From assembly GCA_045106855.1 (NCBI GenBank), contig JBGCFI010000008.1, forward strand, positions 62,001-126,000: 64,000 bases of DNA. Direction: 5' to 3'. This DNA is from Granulosicoccus sp045106855. Its GTDB lineage: Bacteria > Pseudomonadota > Gammaproteobacteria > Granulosicoccales > Granulosicoccaceae. Numbering within the stretch: the stretch's first letter is position 1; each line of letters opens with the position of its first letter. Positions 8,500-17,028 of this stretch are shown here, piece after piece. The notes below the pieces were generated by a model. It searched no databases. It was not told the origin of the DNA and saw only the letters and a list, made by a program, of their open reading frames with translations. Both the position numbers and the translations under genes were made by a program.

Positions 8500-9359
8500 T
8501 GCGCGTATTTATCACTGGCTCCGATCGTGGCCAGTTGCACTGGGAATTATTGCGAAGTTGTCCTGCGGACGTAGACGTCGTGTGTGTTTCGCCGCGACTC
8601 GATCTTTACGATACCCAGGCAATTCACGAAATTCTTGACGATCTGAAACCCGATGCCATTATAAACGCGGCTGCCTATACAGCCGTTGACAAAGCAGAAT
8701 CTGAGCCCGGGAATGCAACAGCGTTAAACGAGGTGGCCGTAGAGCAACTGGCGGAGGCAGCCAAACGACTTGACGCAAGGCTATTGCACGTATCAACCGA
8801 TTTTATTTTCGGCAAGAGCAATGGTTCCCCATTTGCAGTGGATGCGCCGACCGATCCAGTTAGTGTTTATGGCAAGAGCAAGCTCGCAGGTGAAAAAGCA
8901 TTGATGCGTGTCTTGCCGGAAAAGGCAACCATCATCAGAACAGCCTGGGTGTATTCCGCGCACGGTAACAATTTTGTAAAAACCATGTTGCGCCTTATGC
9001 AAGAGCGCGGTGAGGTAGGCGTCATTGCCGATCAGGTAGGTTCTCCGACATGGGCTTTTTCCCTCGCACAAGCACTTTGGCGGTCATTGGAGCGAGAAAC
9101 ATCCGGGGTGCTTCACTGGACGGGTGCAGGGGTTGCCAGCTGGTATGATTTTGCCGTTGCGATTGCTGAAGAGGCAACGCAGCTGAGCATTCTTGATAAG
9201 CCTGTCATTGTCAATCCTCTCACCACCGAACAATACCCCACACCTGCAAGCAGGCCGGCCTATAGCGTTCTGAGGTTGGATGATACCTGGCAGATGCTTG
9301 GAATGAAGCCGCCACAATGGCGCGAAGATCTGCGATCGATGCTTAAGGAATTAACATGA
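8499..9359 (+). CDS. rmlD: dTDP-4-dehydrorhamnose reductase
   Basis: Last step of dTDP-L-rhamnose synthesis, NAD(P)H-dependent reduction of the 4-keto group. This is a 286-residue extended short-chain dehydrogenase: MRVFITGSDRGQL at the N-terminus, INAAAYTAVDKAE, VSTDFIFG and the catalytic Y-x3-K in VYGKSKLAGE. The nucleotide loop reads GSDRGQLHWEL, whereas the usual motif is GxxGQLGxxL, so one glycine is replaced by histidine. It overlaps rmlC by one base and rmlB by four (ATGA), indicating translational coupling. Confidence 0.93.
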   Translation: MRVFITGSDRGQLHWELLRSCPADVDVVCVSPRLDLYDTQAIHEILDDLKPDAIINAAAYTAVDKAESEPGNATALNEVAVEQLAEAAKRLDARLLHVSTDFIFGKSNGSPFAVDAPTDPVSVYGKSKLAGEKALMRVLPEKATIIRTAWVYSAHGNNFVKTMLRLMQERGEVGVIADQVGSPTWAFSLAQALWRSLERETSGVLHWTGAGVASWYDFAVAIAEEATQLSILDKPVIVNPLTTEQYPTPASRPAYSVLRLDDTWQMLGMKPPQWREDLRSMLKELT

Positions 9360-10432
9360 AACGACTTCTGGTAACCGGTGCGGCAGGCTTTATCGGGTCC
9401 AATTTTGTGCGTTATTGGGTCGAGGAATATCCTGAAGATTTCATCGTTATTGTTGATGCACTGACTTATGCAGGCAATCGTTCCAATATCACTGATTTGT
9501 TATCACAACGTTGTGTATTCGTTCAATCAGATATAAACGATACTGATTGCATGAAGGGTTTACTGCGTGATCACCAGATTGACACGATTGTTCATTTTGC
9601 TGCAGAGAGTCATGTAGACAGATCCATCGAGGGACCGGATGCGTTTATTGAGGCAAATATTCTTGGGACCCACAGCTTGTTAAAAGCGGCCCGCCAGGTC
9701 TGGCAGGTAGAAGGTCAAGCTCCGGATACACATCGTTTTCATCACGTATCGACCGATGAGGTCTATGGCTCGCTTGAACATGAAGATCCGGCGTTTACTG
9801 AAAATACAGCGTATGCGCCAAATTCTCCCTATTCAGCAAGCAAAGCATCATCTGATTTTCTGGTTCGTGCCTATCACCATACTTATGGACTTGCAGTAAC
9901 GACAAGCAATTGCTCGAACAACTACGGTCCTTATCATTTCCCTGAAAAACTCATTCCTTTGGTAATCATAAACCTGCTTCATGGAAAAGACTTGCCGATA
10001 TATGGTGATGGAAAGAACATACGTGACTGGCTTTACGTAGACGATCATGCCAGAGGCATCGAGAAAGTATTAAGTGCCGGCAGGCTGGGTGAAACCTACA
10101 ACATAGGTGGAGTTAACGAGTGGACCAACATAGATATCGTTACCTTGATCTGTACACTCATGGACAGGAAATTTGCTGAGGACGGATCCTTGCAAACACG
10201 TTATCCGGATTGCCCGGCTGCCAGGGGAGCTGAATGTGCCTCTCTGATAAGTTATGTAACTGACAGGGCAGGACACGATTTTCGCTACGCAATTGATACC
10301 ACCAAAATACGTGACGAGCTTGGGTATGAACCTGCGGTTAGTTTTGAGCAGGGTATCGCTTTGACTCTGGAATGGTACCTGTCAAACAGCCTTTGGTGGC
10401 AAGCTGTGCTGGATGGTAGTTACCGCAACTAG
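9356..10432 (+). CDS. rmlB: dTDP-glucose 4,6-dehydratase
   Basis: Converts dTDP-glucose to dTDP-4-keto-6-deoxyglucose, the second step of rhamnose synthesis. This 358-residue extended SDR has VTGAAGFIGSNFV (Rossmann loop), FAAESHVDRSI, HVSTDEVYG with the catalytic Asp-Glu pair, and YSASKASSD (Y-x3-K). NNYGPYHFPEKLIPL and GKNIRDWLYVDDH are the substrate-binding blocks typical of RmlB. The ATG overlaps the rmlD stop. Gene order is C-D-B rather than the common B-D-A-C. A strong terminator follows about 90 bases downstream. Confidence 0.95.
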   Translation: MKRLLVTGAAGFIGSNFVRYWVEEYPEDFIVIVDALTYAGNRSNITDLLSQRCVFVQSDINDTDCMKGLLRDHQIDTIVHFAAESHVDRSIEGPDAFIEANILGTHSLLKAARQVWQVEGQAPDTHRFHHVSTDEVYGSLEHEDPAFTENTAYAPNSPYSASKASSDFLVRAYHHTYGLAVTTSNCSNNYGPYHFPEKLIPLVIINLLHGKDLPIYGDGKNIRDWLYVDDHARGIEKVLSAGRLGETYNIGGVNEWTNIDIVTLICTLMDRKFAEDGSLQTRYPDCPAARGAECASLISYVTDRAGHDFRYAIDTTKIRDELGYEPAVSFEQGIALTLEWYLSNSLWWQAVLDGSYRN

Positions 10433-10514
10433 CGGCTCTGGTATAGCGTCCATAAAGTCAGCCAGGCAGGAGGCCGTATTTTGCCTGAGACTCCTCAATC
10501 ATATCATTCGAAGT

Positions 10515-10552
10515 AAAAAAGGCCGATCAGTGAAAACTGATCGGCCTTTTTT
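10515..10552. terminator. Strong intrinsic terminator after rmlCDB
   Basis: GGCCGATCAGT (10521-10531) pairs perfectly with ACTGATCGGCC (10536-10546) around a GAAA tetraloop, followed by a run of six T. Six A precede the stem, so it can also stop transcripts coming the other way from the rpoE-chrR unit. Confidence 0.92.
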
Positions 10553-10634
10553 AGATTCTGTTGCAATGAGTCCGGGTAAAACACCCTGCCATAGGCATGA
10601 TCGTTTGGCCGAACCCCGGCAGGGATGACTGTTA

Positions 10635-11294
10635 TCAGATGCCGACAAAAGGCTGCATGATTTTCCCTAACATCCCCGAATAATTAACCGGTGAATGCGT
10701 GGCTATCAATGCAATGCAGGGAATTTCCGAGTCAACGACGGGTTGATGGGGCTCCTCATGGCCATCGAGGTCGGCGATGTCGCCGGTCATGAACCGGCCT
10801 AGCTCATCGCTATACGAGCCTTGTACCAGATACGTCAACTCCCGATCATTGTGTGAGTGTGCGCTTAGAACGACACCGGGCTCGAGATGGAGCAATTGGA
10901 AAGCACCATGCTTGCGGTGCTGATCACTGAGATTGTGCTGCTTTATGCCGGGAGCAATTCTGCGCCAGTCCAATTCTTCCAGTGATGTTGGCAACAATCT
11001 GGCGAGTGGCCTGGGGACGCCTGTCACACTCGGGATGTCTTTGGAAAATGAGGGCGCCGAATGATCCGGGATTAGAGCCGATCTGGCTAGCAGCTCCGAA
11101 GCTGACAGCGCTACACCAACCGATTCTGATTCGCTGAACAAGGTGCCACCGATGTCGTCCGCGGTTTTTACTCTCATCCTGCACTTGCTACATACCGTCA
11201 GGTGGCATGCCACCAACGTCTCCATGGGTGCGCTCAGACTTCCTGAAGCGTAGTCCTGAATGGTTTCGTCGGTTAAATGGTGTGAAACGCTCAT
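10635..11294 (-). CDS. chrR: ChrR-type zinc anti-sigma factor
   Basis: Holds RpoE inactive until singlet oxygen or organic peroxides are sensed. The 219-residue protein has both known ChrR modules. The N-terminal zinc anti-sigma domain has candidate ligands at the positions described for Rhodobacter ChrR: H6, H31, C35 and C38 (ACHLTVCSKC). The C-terminal cupin, about residues 115-205, has H146-x-H148-x3-E152 (HSHNDRE) and H183 (EPHQP), the second zinc site needed for the singlet-oxygen response. It lies six bases after rpoE in the same operon, as in other group-11 ECF loci. Confidence 0.92.
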   Translation of the reverse strand: MSVSHHLTDETIQDYASGSLSAPMETLVACHLTVCSKCRMRVKTADDIGGTLFSESESVGVALSASELLARSALIPDHSAPSFSKDIPSVTGVPRPLARLLPTSLEELDWRRIAPGIKQHNLSDQHRKHGAFQLLHLEPGVVLSAHSHNDRELTYLVQGSYSDELGRFMTGDIADLDGHEEPHQPVVDSEIPCIALIATHSPVNYSGMLGKIMQPFVGI

Positions 11295-11300
11295 TGGATA

Positions 11301-11963
11301 CTAACTCTTGTTTGTATATTCATCGAGCAAGTTTTCGTCCTCACTCTGTAAGCTAGACCTTACGGCCTGCATGGCCAAACGGATTCGCGATTTTACCGTG
11401 CCGATTGGAAGATCCAGCCATTTGGCAATAGCGCCATGTGACTGTCCTCGAAAGTAGGAAAGGTGCATGACCTGACGCTGCTCTTGGGGAAGTTTCGCCA
11501 GGGCCCGATCCAGCTGCTTTGCAGCTTGTGAATCACTGACAAATTTTGCCTGGGGATCGGTGTCTGTGGTCTCTACGTCCAGCATCTCGTCGTCGAGTTC
11601 TACCTCGATTCGGGAATTCCCTCTCAGATAATCTATACGTCTGTTTCGGGCAATCGTGAAAAGCCACGTGCTTGCTGCGGCTTTCTTGGGGTCGTAGCTT
11701 TCAGCCCTGCGCCAGACAGTAAGCATTATTTCCTGGGTCAGTTCCTCGGAGATTTCGTCGCTCATGCCTTTGCCCATGAGAAACGACTTTACTCGGCCGG
11801 CGTAGTAGCCGTAGAGGTCGGCAAATGCTGCTTCATCCCGATTCTGGCCTATGGCCTTAAGGTTGTCTCCCATACGCTTGCGCAGAGCCAAAGACGCCTC
11901 GGTTTTCTTATCGGTTGCAGCGTTGCTGCGCTTTTTTGGAGGTGTTGCCACTGAAGTATTCAT
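11301..11963 (-). CDS. rpoE: ECF sigma factor RpoE (ChrR-controlled, ECF11 group)
   Basis: Extracytoplasmic-function sigma factor for the photo-oxidative stress response. It has region 2 (ADLYGYYAGRVKSFL to WLFTIARNRRIDYLR) and region 4 (LPQEQRQVMHLSYFRGQSHGAIAKWLDLPIGTVKSRIRLA). Start is uncertain. The ATG at 11963 would lie only about 3 bases after the predicted transcription start, implying a nearly leaderless mRNA; an internal ATG at 11873 (MGDNLKAIG) would give a length closer to Rhodobacter RpoE. It is followed by chrR and is divergent from the fatty-acid operon it probably controls. Confidence 0.92.
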   Translation of the reverse strand: MNTSVATPPKKRSNAATDKKTEASLALRKRMGDNLKAIGQNRDEAAFADLYGYYAGRVKSFLMGKGMSDEISEELTQEIMLTVWRRAESYDPKKAAASTWLFTIARNRRIDYLRGNSRIEVELDDEMLDVETTDTDPQAKFVSDSQAAKQLDRALAKLPQEQRQVMHLSYFRGQSHGAIAKWLDLPIGTVKSRIRLAMQAVRSSLQSEDENLLDEYTNKS

Positions 11964-11972
11964 TGTTGATTG

Positions 11973-12002
11973 GATTTACGCATTCGGTGTCTCACCGGAT
12001 CT
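11973..12002 (-). promoter_or_regulatory. Predicted RpoE-type promoter of rpoE-chrR (autoregulation)
   Basis: Reading the minus strand, AGATCC (12002-11997) is followed after exactly 18 bases by TAAATC (11978-11973). The known ECF11 promoter form is TGATCC-N18-TA plus an A-rich end, so the -35 differs by one base. The predicted transcript would start close to the first ATG of rpoE. Confidence 0.65.
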
Positions 12003-12005
12003 GTC

Positions 12006-12035
12006 TGATCCTTCGAGCGCTGCAGCGCGTACACT
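12006..12035 (+). promoter_or_regulatory. Predicted RpoE-type promoter of the COG2907-DUF1365-cfa operon
   Basis: TGATCC (12006-12011) matches the ECF11 -35 exactly and is followed, after exactly 18 bases, by TACACT (12030-12035). It lies 32 bases before the first ATG of the operon. Together with the rpoE promoter it forms the inverted repeat GGATC-TGTCT-GATCC (11997-12011), so the two -35 elements are back to back. Confidence 0.72.
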
Positions 12036-12066
12036 GACCGGCACCCGATAGAGTAGACTCCCCTCC

Positions 12067-13455
12067 ATGGTACACGACGATAAAATGCATGTTGCTGTTG
12101 TAGGTAGCGGCGCTGCAGGGCTCGCCGCCGCCTGGCTACTGGCGAAACGGCATCGTGTCACACTTTTGGAAAAAGACGAACGACTAGGGGGGCACGCCCA
12201 CACTGCCACGGTGAATCTGCCCGGGAACGACAAGAACCCAGCAGAGTCAGATAAGGCTGGAACGGTAAATATTGACACAGGCTTCATTGTCTACAACGAG
12301 CCCAGCTATCCTAATATGGTTCGCTGGTTTGATGCTCTGGGAGTAACCACCGAGGCGAGCGACATGTCCTTCGCGGTATCGCGCGACAATGGCGGTTTTG
12401 AATACGCTGGGGGGCCTGCTTTGGGTCTTCTGGCTCAACCGACCCTGCCGTTGCGCCCCCGATTCTGGAAGATGCTGCTTGATCTTTTGCGTTTCTACCG
12501 GCAGGCACCAGGCCAGATTCCAGAGGATTCCACGCAGACTCTAGGGGAATTCCTGAACGAGCATCGTTACAACGACGCTTTTGTTCAGGATCATCTACTT
12601 CCATTTGGCGCAGCCATATGGTCAACCTCCAAACGCAAGATGCTGGATTACCCGGCAGCTGCGTTCATCCGGTTTTGCAGTAATCATGGCTTACTGCAAG
12701 TCAGTAATCGCCCTCAATGGCGTACTGTCACTGGCGGCAGTCAACAATATGTTAAAGCCGTCGAGCAATCTCTGGGTCCGGACGCTGTCGTTACAGGATT
12801 TGATGTTAAAAAAATTCATCGCTCGGAAGAAGGGGTCAGCATATTTGACAGTTCGGGGCGGCAAGTTAATGCCGACCACGTTGTGCTGGCGGCTCATGCC
12901 GATCAAGCGCTCGCTTGCCTGGAAACGCCAACTCCGCAGGAGAGTGCTCTGTTGTCTGCTTTCAAGTATGAGGACAACCTGGCAATACTGCATACAGATG
13001 AATCCTATCTGCCCAAACGTCGCCGAGCCTGGTGCAGTTGGAATTACGTGGAACGCGATGGTGACAATGCCTCGCAAGTGTCGGTCAGCTACTGGATGAA
13101 TCGTTTGCAGAATCTCACTACCGCTGACAACTATATCGTGACGCTAAATCCCAGCGAGATGCCAGACGCAAGCCGGATATTTCGCTCGCAAATGTATCAT
13201 CATCCGGTATTCACGTCGGAGAGCTGGATAGCGCAGCAGAAACTCTGGTCGTTGCAAGGCCTGCAAAGAACCTGGTTCTGCGGTAGCTACTTCGGATCAG
13301 GTTTTCATGAGGATGCCGTGCAGGCTGGCCTGGCTGTTGCCGAACAACTGGGTGCACTCGAGCGCCCATGGGAACTTGAAAACCCGTCATCGCGAATAAA
13401 TGTGCCGTCCGCACGTCTCAGTGAGTACCAATCTCGGGAAGAGGCCGCTGCATGA
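12067..13455 (+). CDS. FAD-dependent amine-oxidase-like protein (COG2907)
   Basis: A 462-residue flavoprotein, first gene of the operon under the predicted RpoE promoter. The N-terminus has the dinucleotide motif VAVVGSGAAGLAAAWLL and the second-strand acid in LLEKDERLGGHAHT; IDTGFIVYNEPSYPNM follows, and the C-terminus has GLQRTWFCGSYFGSGFHEDAVQAG, typical of the family. Relatives in this operon context act on membrane fatty acyl chains; the desaturase UfaD of alphaproteobacterial furan fatty acid synthesis may be the closest characterised relative (recalled, not verified). The start could also be the ATG at 12085, which gives the usual short N-terminus. Its stop overlaps the next gene (ATGA). 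Confidence 0.85.
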   Translation: MVHDDKMHVAVVGSGAAGLAAAWLLAKRHRVTLLEKDERLGGHAHTATVNLPGNDKNPAESDKAGTVNIDTGFIVYNEPSYPNMVRWFDALGVTTEASDMSFAVSRDNGGFEYAGGPALGLLAQPTLPLRPRFWKMLLDLLRFYRQAPGQIPEDSTQTLGEFLNEHRYNDAFVQDHLLPFGAAIWSTSKRKMLDYPAAAFIRFCSNHGLLQVSNRPQWRTVTGGSQQYVKAVEQSLGPDAVVTGFDVKKIHRSEEGVSIFDSSGRQVNADHVVLAAHADQALACLETPTPQESALLSAFKYEDNLAILHTDESYLPKRRRAWCSWNYVERDGDNASQVSVSYWMNRLQNLTTADNYIVTLNPSEMPDASRIFRSQMYHHPVFTSESWIAQQKLWSLQGLQRTWFCGSYFGSGFHEDAVQAGLAVAEQLGALERPWELENPSSRINVPSARLSEYQSREEAAA

Positions 13456-14216
13456 GTCTGCGTAGTAGCCTGTATGTAGGACAGGTGTATCACAAACGCA
13501 TGCGTCCCAAGGTGCATGTGCTCAAATACACGGTGTTTTCCGTGTTGATAGATCTGTCTGAGATTGACACTATCACCCGCAAATTCTGGTTGTTTTCACA
13601 TAACCGTTTTAATCTTTTCAGTTTCCACGATAGTGATTTTGGTGAATCCAGCAAGGAAACACTGACAGATTACCTACACCGCCAATTGAGTCAGGCAGGT
13701 ATTCATACTATGCCTGTGCGGACGCTTCTAAGCTGCTACCCGAGAGTTTTAGGGTACTCATTCAACCCGTTGAGCCTGTTTTATTGTCTGGATGAAAACG
13801 ATAGATGTTACGCGGTGGTGCATGAAGTTCATAATACGTTTGGCGAGCGACATGCCTACGTGCTACCGGTAAGCAGCGATGAAAGCGAGGCGTGTGAATG
13901 GATTCACCAGCACGCAAGCAAATCACTGTTTGTGTCACCGTTTGCGCATATGGATATGCACTATGAATTCAGGCTCAACCATCCCGCCGAGAAGCAGGTC
14001 GTGGTTATCCGTGCATCAGATGAAAAAGGACTTGTGATAACCGCCAGCTACATAGCCCTGCGTCAGGTGCTTAGCACGTCACAATTACTGAAGGTTTTTC
14101 TACGGATTCCCTTGTTAGGTGCCAAGGTTATCACCGGTATTCACTGGGAAGCATTCAAGCTCTGGGTAAAAGGAATACCATTGTTCAAGCATCAACCGAA
14201 AAAACGTACAACCTGA
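13452..14216 (+). CDS. DUF1365 family protein
   Basis: A 254-residue cytosolic protein of a family nearly always found between COG2907 and cyclopropane synthase genes. Recognisable blocks are YVGQVYHKRMRPKVHVLKY at the N-terminus, LLSCYPRVLGYSFNPLSLFYC and VVHEVHNTFGERHAY in the centre, and HWEAFKLWVKG near the end. Biochemical role unknown; the context points to methylation or modification of phospholipid acyl chains. The ATG overlaps the preceding stop by four bases, and the cfa-like gene starts 29 bases downstream. Confidence 0.88.
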   Translation: MSLRSSLYVGQVYHKRMRPKVHVLKYTVFSVLIDLSEIDTITRKFWLFSHNRFNLFSFHDSDFGESSKETLTDYLHRQLSQAGIHTMPVRTLLSCYPRVLGYSFNPLSLFYCLDENDRCYAVVHEVHNTFGERHAYVLPVSSDESEACEWIHQHASKSLFVSPFAHMDMHYEFRLNHPAEKQVVVIRASDEKGLVITASYIALRQVLSTSQLLKVFLRIPLLGAKVITGIHWEAFKLWVKGIPLFKHQPKKRTT

Positions 14217-14245
14217 CGTATCTCTCTTAGCTACAATCAACTCCG

Positions 14246-15499
14246 ATGTCCGATATAGACAACCAGTCAATACGTCCAGCTCTGCCTATCCGTTACAAGC
14301 TTCAGCATGCGCTTGGGAGTTTGATAGGGCGTCGCTTCGACCACCTGCTTGATGGCATTCAATATGGCCAGCTGCGATTCACGTGGCCCGACGGGCATAC
14401 GTCTTTGCATGGAAGCAAGTCGGACAATCCCAATGAAAACGCACAGGTCACTTTACATAACTTCAAGCCGATCAGGCAGATGATGGCCAATGGAGAGATC
14501 GGGTTTGCCGAAAGCTATTTGCGCGGAGACTGGTCATCAGACAATTTGCACAGTCTGTTCACCTTGATAATGAATAACGAAACGCAGGTCGCTGCAATGA
14601 CATCTGGCAGCTGGTACGCAAGGCTTGCCAATTCAATCCGTCACGGACGTAATCATAATTCGCTGAGTGGCAGCCGACGAAATATTGAATTTCACTATGA
14701 CCTTGGAAACAAGTTTTACGAACTTTGGCTCGATCCTACGATGAGCTATTCCTCAGCCATCTTTCGTCAAGATGAAACACTGGAGATGGCTCAGCACGTC
14801 AAGCTAGATCAGGTAGTCAACTATCTCAACCCTCAGCCTGGCGCTCGTGTTCTGGAAATTGGCTGCGGCTGGGGGGCAATGGCAAACAAGCTTGCCACCC
14901 GAGCTCAGTGCAAGGTAGAGGGCATCTCTCTAAGTCACGAGCAGCTTCGTTATGCAGAGGAACACAACAGTATTTTACCCGGCGACAATACGCAAGGATC
15001 GACCACTTTCCGGCATCAGGACTATCGGCAAGTCACGGGAACCTACGATCATATCGTTTCCATCGAGATGTTCGAAGCTGTGGGCGAGCAGTACTGGACA
15101 ACGTATTTTTCAAAGTTGAATGCTCTGCTGGAGAAGCAGGGCACGGCAGTGTTGCAGGTGATAACCATTGCCGAAGATCGCTTTGAGGAATATAAAGCCA
15201 GTCCGGATTTCATTCAGCGTTACATTTTTCCCGGAGGCATGTTACCCAGCAAAACCCACCTCAAAGGGCTGATCAACCAGGCTGGCTTCGATATCGTGAA
15301 AACGGATTGGTTCGGGCAAAGCTATGCCACAACATTAAGATTGTGGCGGGATCGGTTTGATCAGATGGGACGAGAGGTGCAGGGACAGGGTTTTGATGAA
15401 AGGTTCATGCGTATGTGGCGATATTACCTGAGCTACTGTGAAACCGGTTTTCAGTTTGAACGAACGGATGTCGGGCAGTTGCTGTTGATCAAGCGCTAG
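14246..15499 (+). CDS. cfa: Cyclopropane-fatty-acyl-phospholipid synthase family methyltransferase
   Basis: SAM-dependent enzyme that adds a methylene or methyl group to unsaturated acyl chains in membrane phospholipids. Of the 417 residues, the methyltransferase core starts around 150: FHYDLGNKFYELWLDPTMSYS, then VLEIGCGWGAMANKLA (SAM site), GISLSHEQLRYAE and IVSIEMFEAVGEQYW. C398 in SYCETGF corresponds to the conserved C-terminal cysteine of E. coli Cfa. In RpoE-controlled operons, paralogues may instead act as UfaM, making 11-methyl-octadecenoate; sequence alone does not separate the two. Third gene of the operon. Confidence 0.9.
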   Translation: MSDIDNQSIRPALPIRYKLQHALGSLIGRRFDHLLDGIQYGQLRFTWPDGHTSLHGSKSDNPNENAQVTLHNFKPIRQMMANGEIGFAESYLRGDWSSDNLHSLFTLIMNNETQVAAMTSGSWYARLANSIRHGRNHNSLSGSRRNIEFHYDLGNKFYELWLDPTMSYSSAIFRQDETLEMAQHVKLDQVVNYLNPQPGARVLEIGCGWGAMANKLATRAQCKVEGISLSHEQLRYAEEHNSILPGDNTQGSTTFRHQDYRQVTGTYDHIVSIEMFEAVGEQYWTTYFSKLNALLEKQGTAVLQVITIAEDRFEEYKASPDFIQRYIFPGGMLPSKTHLKGLINQAGFDIVKTDWFGQSYATTLRLWRDRFDQMGREVQGQGFDERFMRMWRYYLSYCETGFQFERTDVGQLLLIKR

Positions 15500-15528
15500 G
15501 ACGAGTATTAAAGCGGTGCGTTAGCCAT

Positions 15529-16266
15529 ATGGCCTATGATCTAGGCATCGCCCCACAGCGTAATCTGTTCATCAAACGCGAATGTTTAGCCGTACATAGA
15601 CAAGCTGAACGCGAAAGAGTTCCTGAAGTTGCAATGCGATTTAGGTGGAGGATCAGAGCAGTGCTAGCATCACTTGAAAAAAAAGGGGGAAAGCGCGCTA
15701 TTAACGAGCCCTCCAACAGTACTACCAAACTGCCTCAATTCGATTTCACAGAGTATTTCCGTGGCCACACCAGGGCGTCTGGTTGGTTTTCAGACAGATT
15801 TGGAAAACCCAGAAGACATTTTTGTGGCGACTTTTACGGTTTTTTCGAAAAAGATGAGTTTATTCTGGATGAGAAGCTTTTCTACACCGATGATATTGTT
15901 GAGGTTCGCCAGTGGAAGGTCAATGTCACAGGTAACGGTATTTTTAGTGCGAAATCAGATTCGCTCATCAACGGTGCTCACGGTTTTGTGGACGGTAACA
16001 GGCTTTCCATGCGTTACTCGATGAAGGTTAAAATCGAGCAGGACAAAGAGTGGGGGCTGGATATGAAAGACCTGATGATTCTGCAACCTGACGGTAGCCT
16101 TCACAACATCACGCAAGTATGTAAATGGGGCTGTAGAATCGGTATAGTCTCCACGCATTTTACCAAGCATGAAGGAGATCGACTGTGTGCGGTAGAGAGT
16201 TCCAACAGTCAGGGTAGGCTGCGCGGCGAAAACACAGGACGACATTTATCGTCAGTCGGTTCTTAA
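15529..16266 (+). CDS. DUF3833 family protein
   Basis: Of the 245 residues, the core from about 68 to 215 matches DUF3833: FDFTEYFRGHTRASGWFSD, GDFYGFF, FILDEKLFYTDD, VRQWKV, and WGCRIGIVSTHF. Proteins of this family accompany the COG2907-DUF1365-cfa operon in many proteobacteria; function unknown, probably lipid-related. The start is unsure: the first ATG (15529) has no ribosome-binding site and the first 65 residues look unlike the family, so the ATG at 15634 is an alternative. No lipobox is visible although relatives often are lipoproteins. The last 15 bases overlap the convergent DUF6134 gene. Confidence 0.75.
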   Translation: MAYDLGIAPQRNLFIKRECLAVHRQAERERVPEVAMRFRWRIRAVLASLEKKGGKRAINEPSNSTTKLPQFDFTEYFRGHTRASGWFSDRFGKPRRHFCGDFYGFFEKDEFILDEKLFYTDDIVEVRQWKVNVTGNGIFSAKSDSLINGAHGFVDGNRLSMRYSMKVKIEQDKEWGLDMKDLMILQPDGSLHNITQVCKWGCRIGIVSTHFTKHEGDRLCAVESSNSQGRLRGENTGRHLSSVGS

Positions 16267-16965
16267 GTATCGGATAACGCTTCCATCTTCACCGTTAAAT
16301 TTCATTTTCAACCATAGGCCGTTGGTGTCATACCAGACATTCAACGAAGCCTCATTCTCGTATTGATAACGGCGAGCAGATACAACGGTTCCAGAGAGAG
16401 TCTCGATCTGTTCTATCTCCAATGGCTTAACCTGCACAATGTCTGTCTCGCCTGTCAGGGTATTGAAGACTGCATTGCCAGTGAGTACACCAGGGTGCCA
16501 ATGGTTAGTGGCAAATTTTATGGGTGAATCATCGCGAAATGTCCAACTGACGGTGTTGCCCTCACCGTTTTCTATGGTAGTAGCTGATGCTGATATCAGT
16601 GTATTGTTTTGCCATACTTCCTCTGCAACATATGACAATCGATACACGGGTATACGTAGAATAGTAACCGTGATAGACGAGTCAACGCTAACGGTGAGTT
16701 GATCAGGATCTTTATGGAAACGTAAAGTATGCGTGCCGATCTTCTTACCATTGCGGCTTATAGAAAACACTTTTTCCGTGCCGTAAGCCGACGCAATTTG
16801 ATGAGCAGTGCGTGTCAGCAGCGGATTGGCAATAATACTCTGTGAATTGGCGTAACCATTTGTCGTAAACAGTGATAAGGCACAGATACTTACAAGTAAA
16901 AACATTGCAAGCCCGTTGTTCGTTGTAGCAAATCTCAGCTTGGTCGGGGGTATCATCAAAGACAT
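16252..16965 (-). CDS. DUF6134 family secreted protein
   Basis: A 237-residue protein with a hydrophobic export signal (AMFLLVSICALSLF, residues 20-33, with a cleavage-like site near GYANS). The mature part has the family pattern KVFSISRNGKKIGTHTL, a central YRLSYVAEEVW, ATTIENGEGNTVSW and a C-terminal YENEASLNVWYDTNGLWLKMKF. Function unknown; relatives neighbour DUF3833 or cfa genes, suggesting the same membrane-lipid stress programme in the periplasm. It converges on the DUF3833 gene with a 15-base tail overlap. Confidence 0.75.
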   Translation of the reverse strand: MSLMIPPTKLRFATTNNGLAMFLLVSICALSLFTTNGYANSQSIIANPLLTRTAHQIASAYGTEKVFSISRNGKKIGTHTLRFHKDPDQLTVSVDSSITVTILRIPVYRLSYVAEEVWQNNTLISASATTIENGEGNTVSWTFRDDSPIKFATNHWHPGVLTGNAVFNTLTGETDIVQVKPLEIEQIETLSGTVVSARRYQYENEASLNVWYDTNGLWLKMKFNGEDGSVIRYLRTD

Positions 16966-17028
16966 GGCTGGGTTCCTGAGGCAGTAGCGTCTCTAAGAGT
17001 GAATATCGACACGAAGCGCTCGAAAAAA

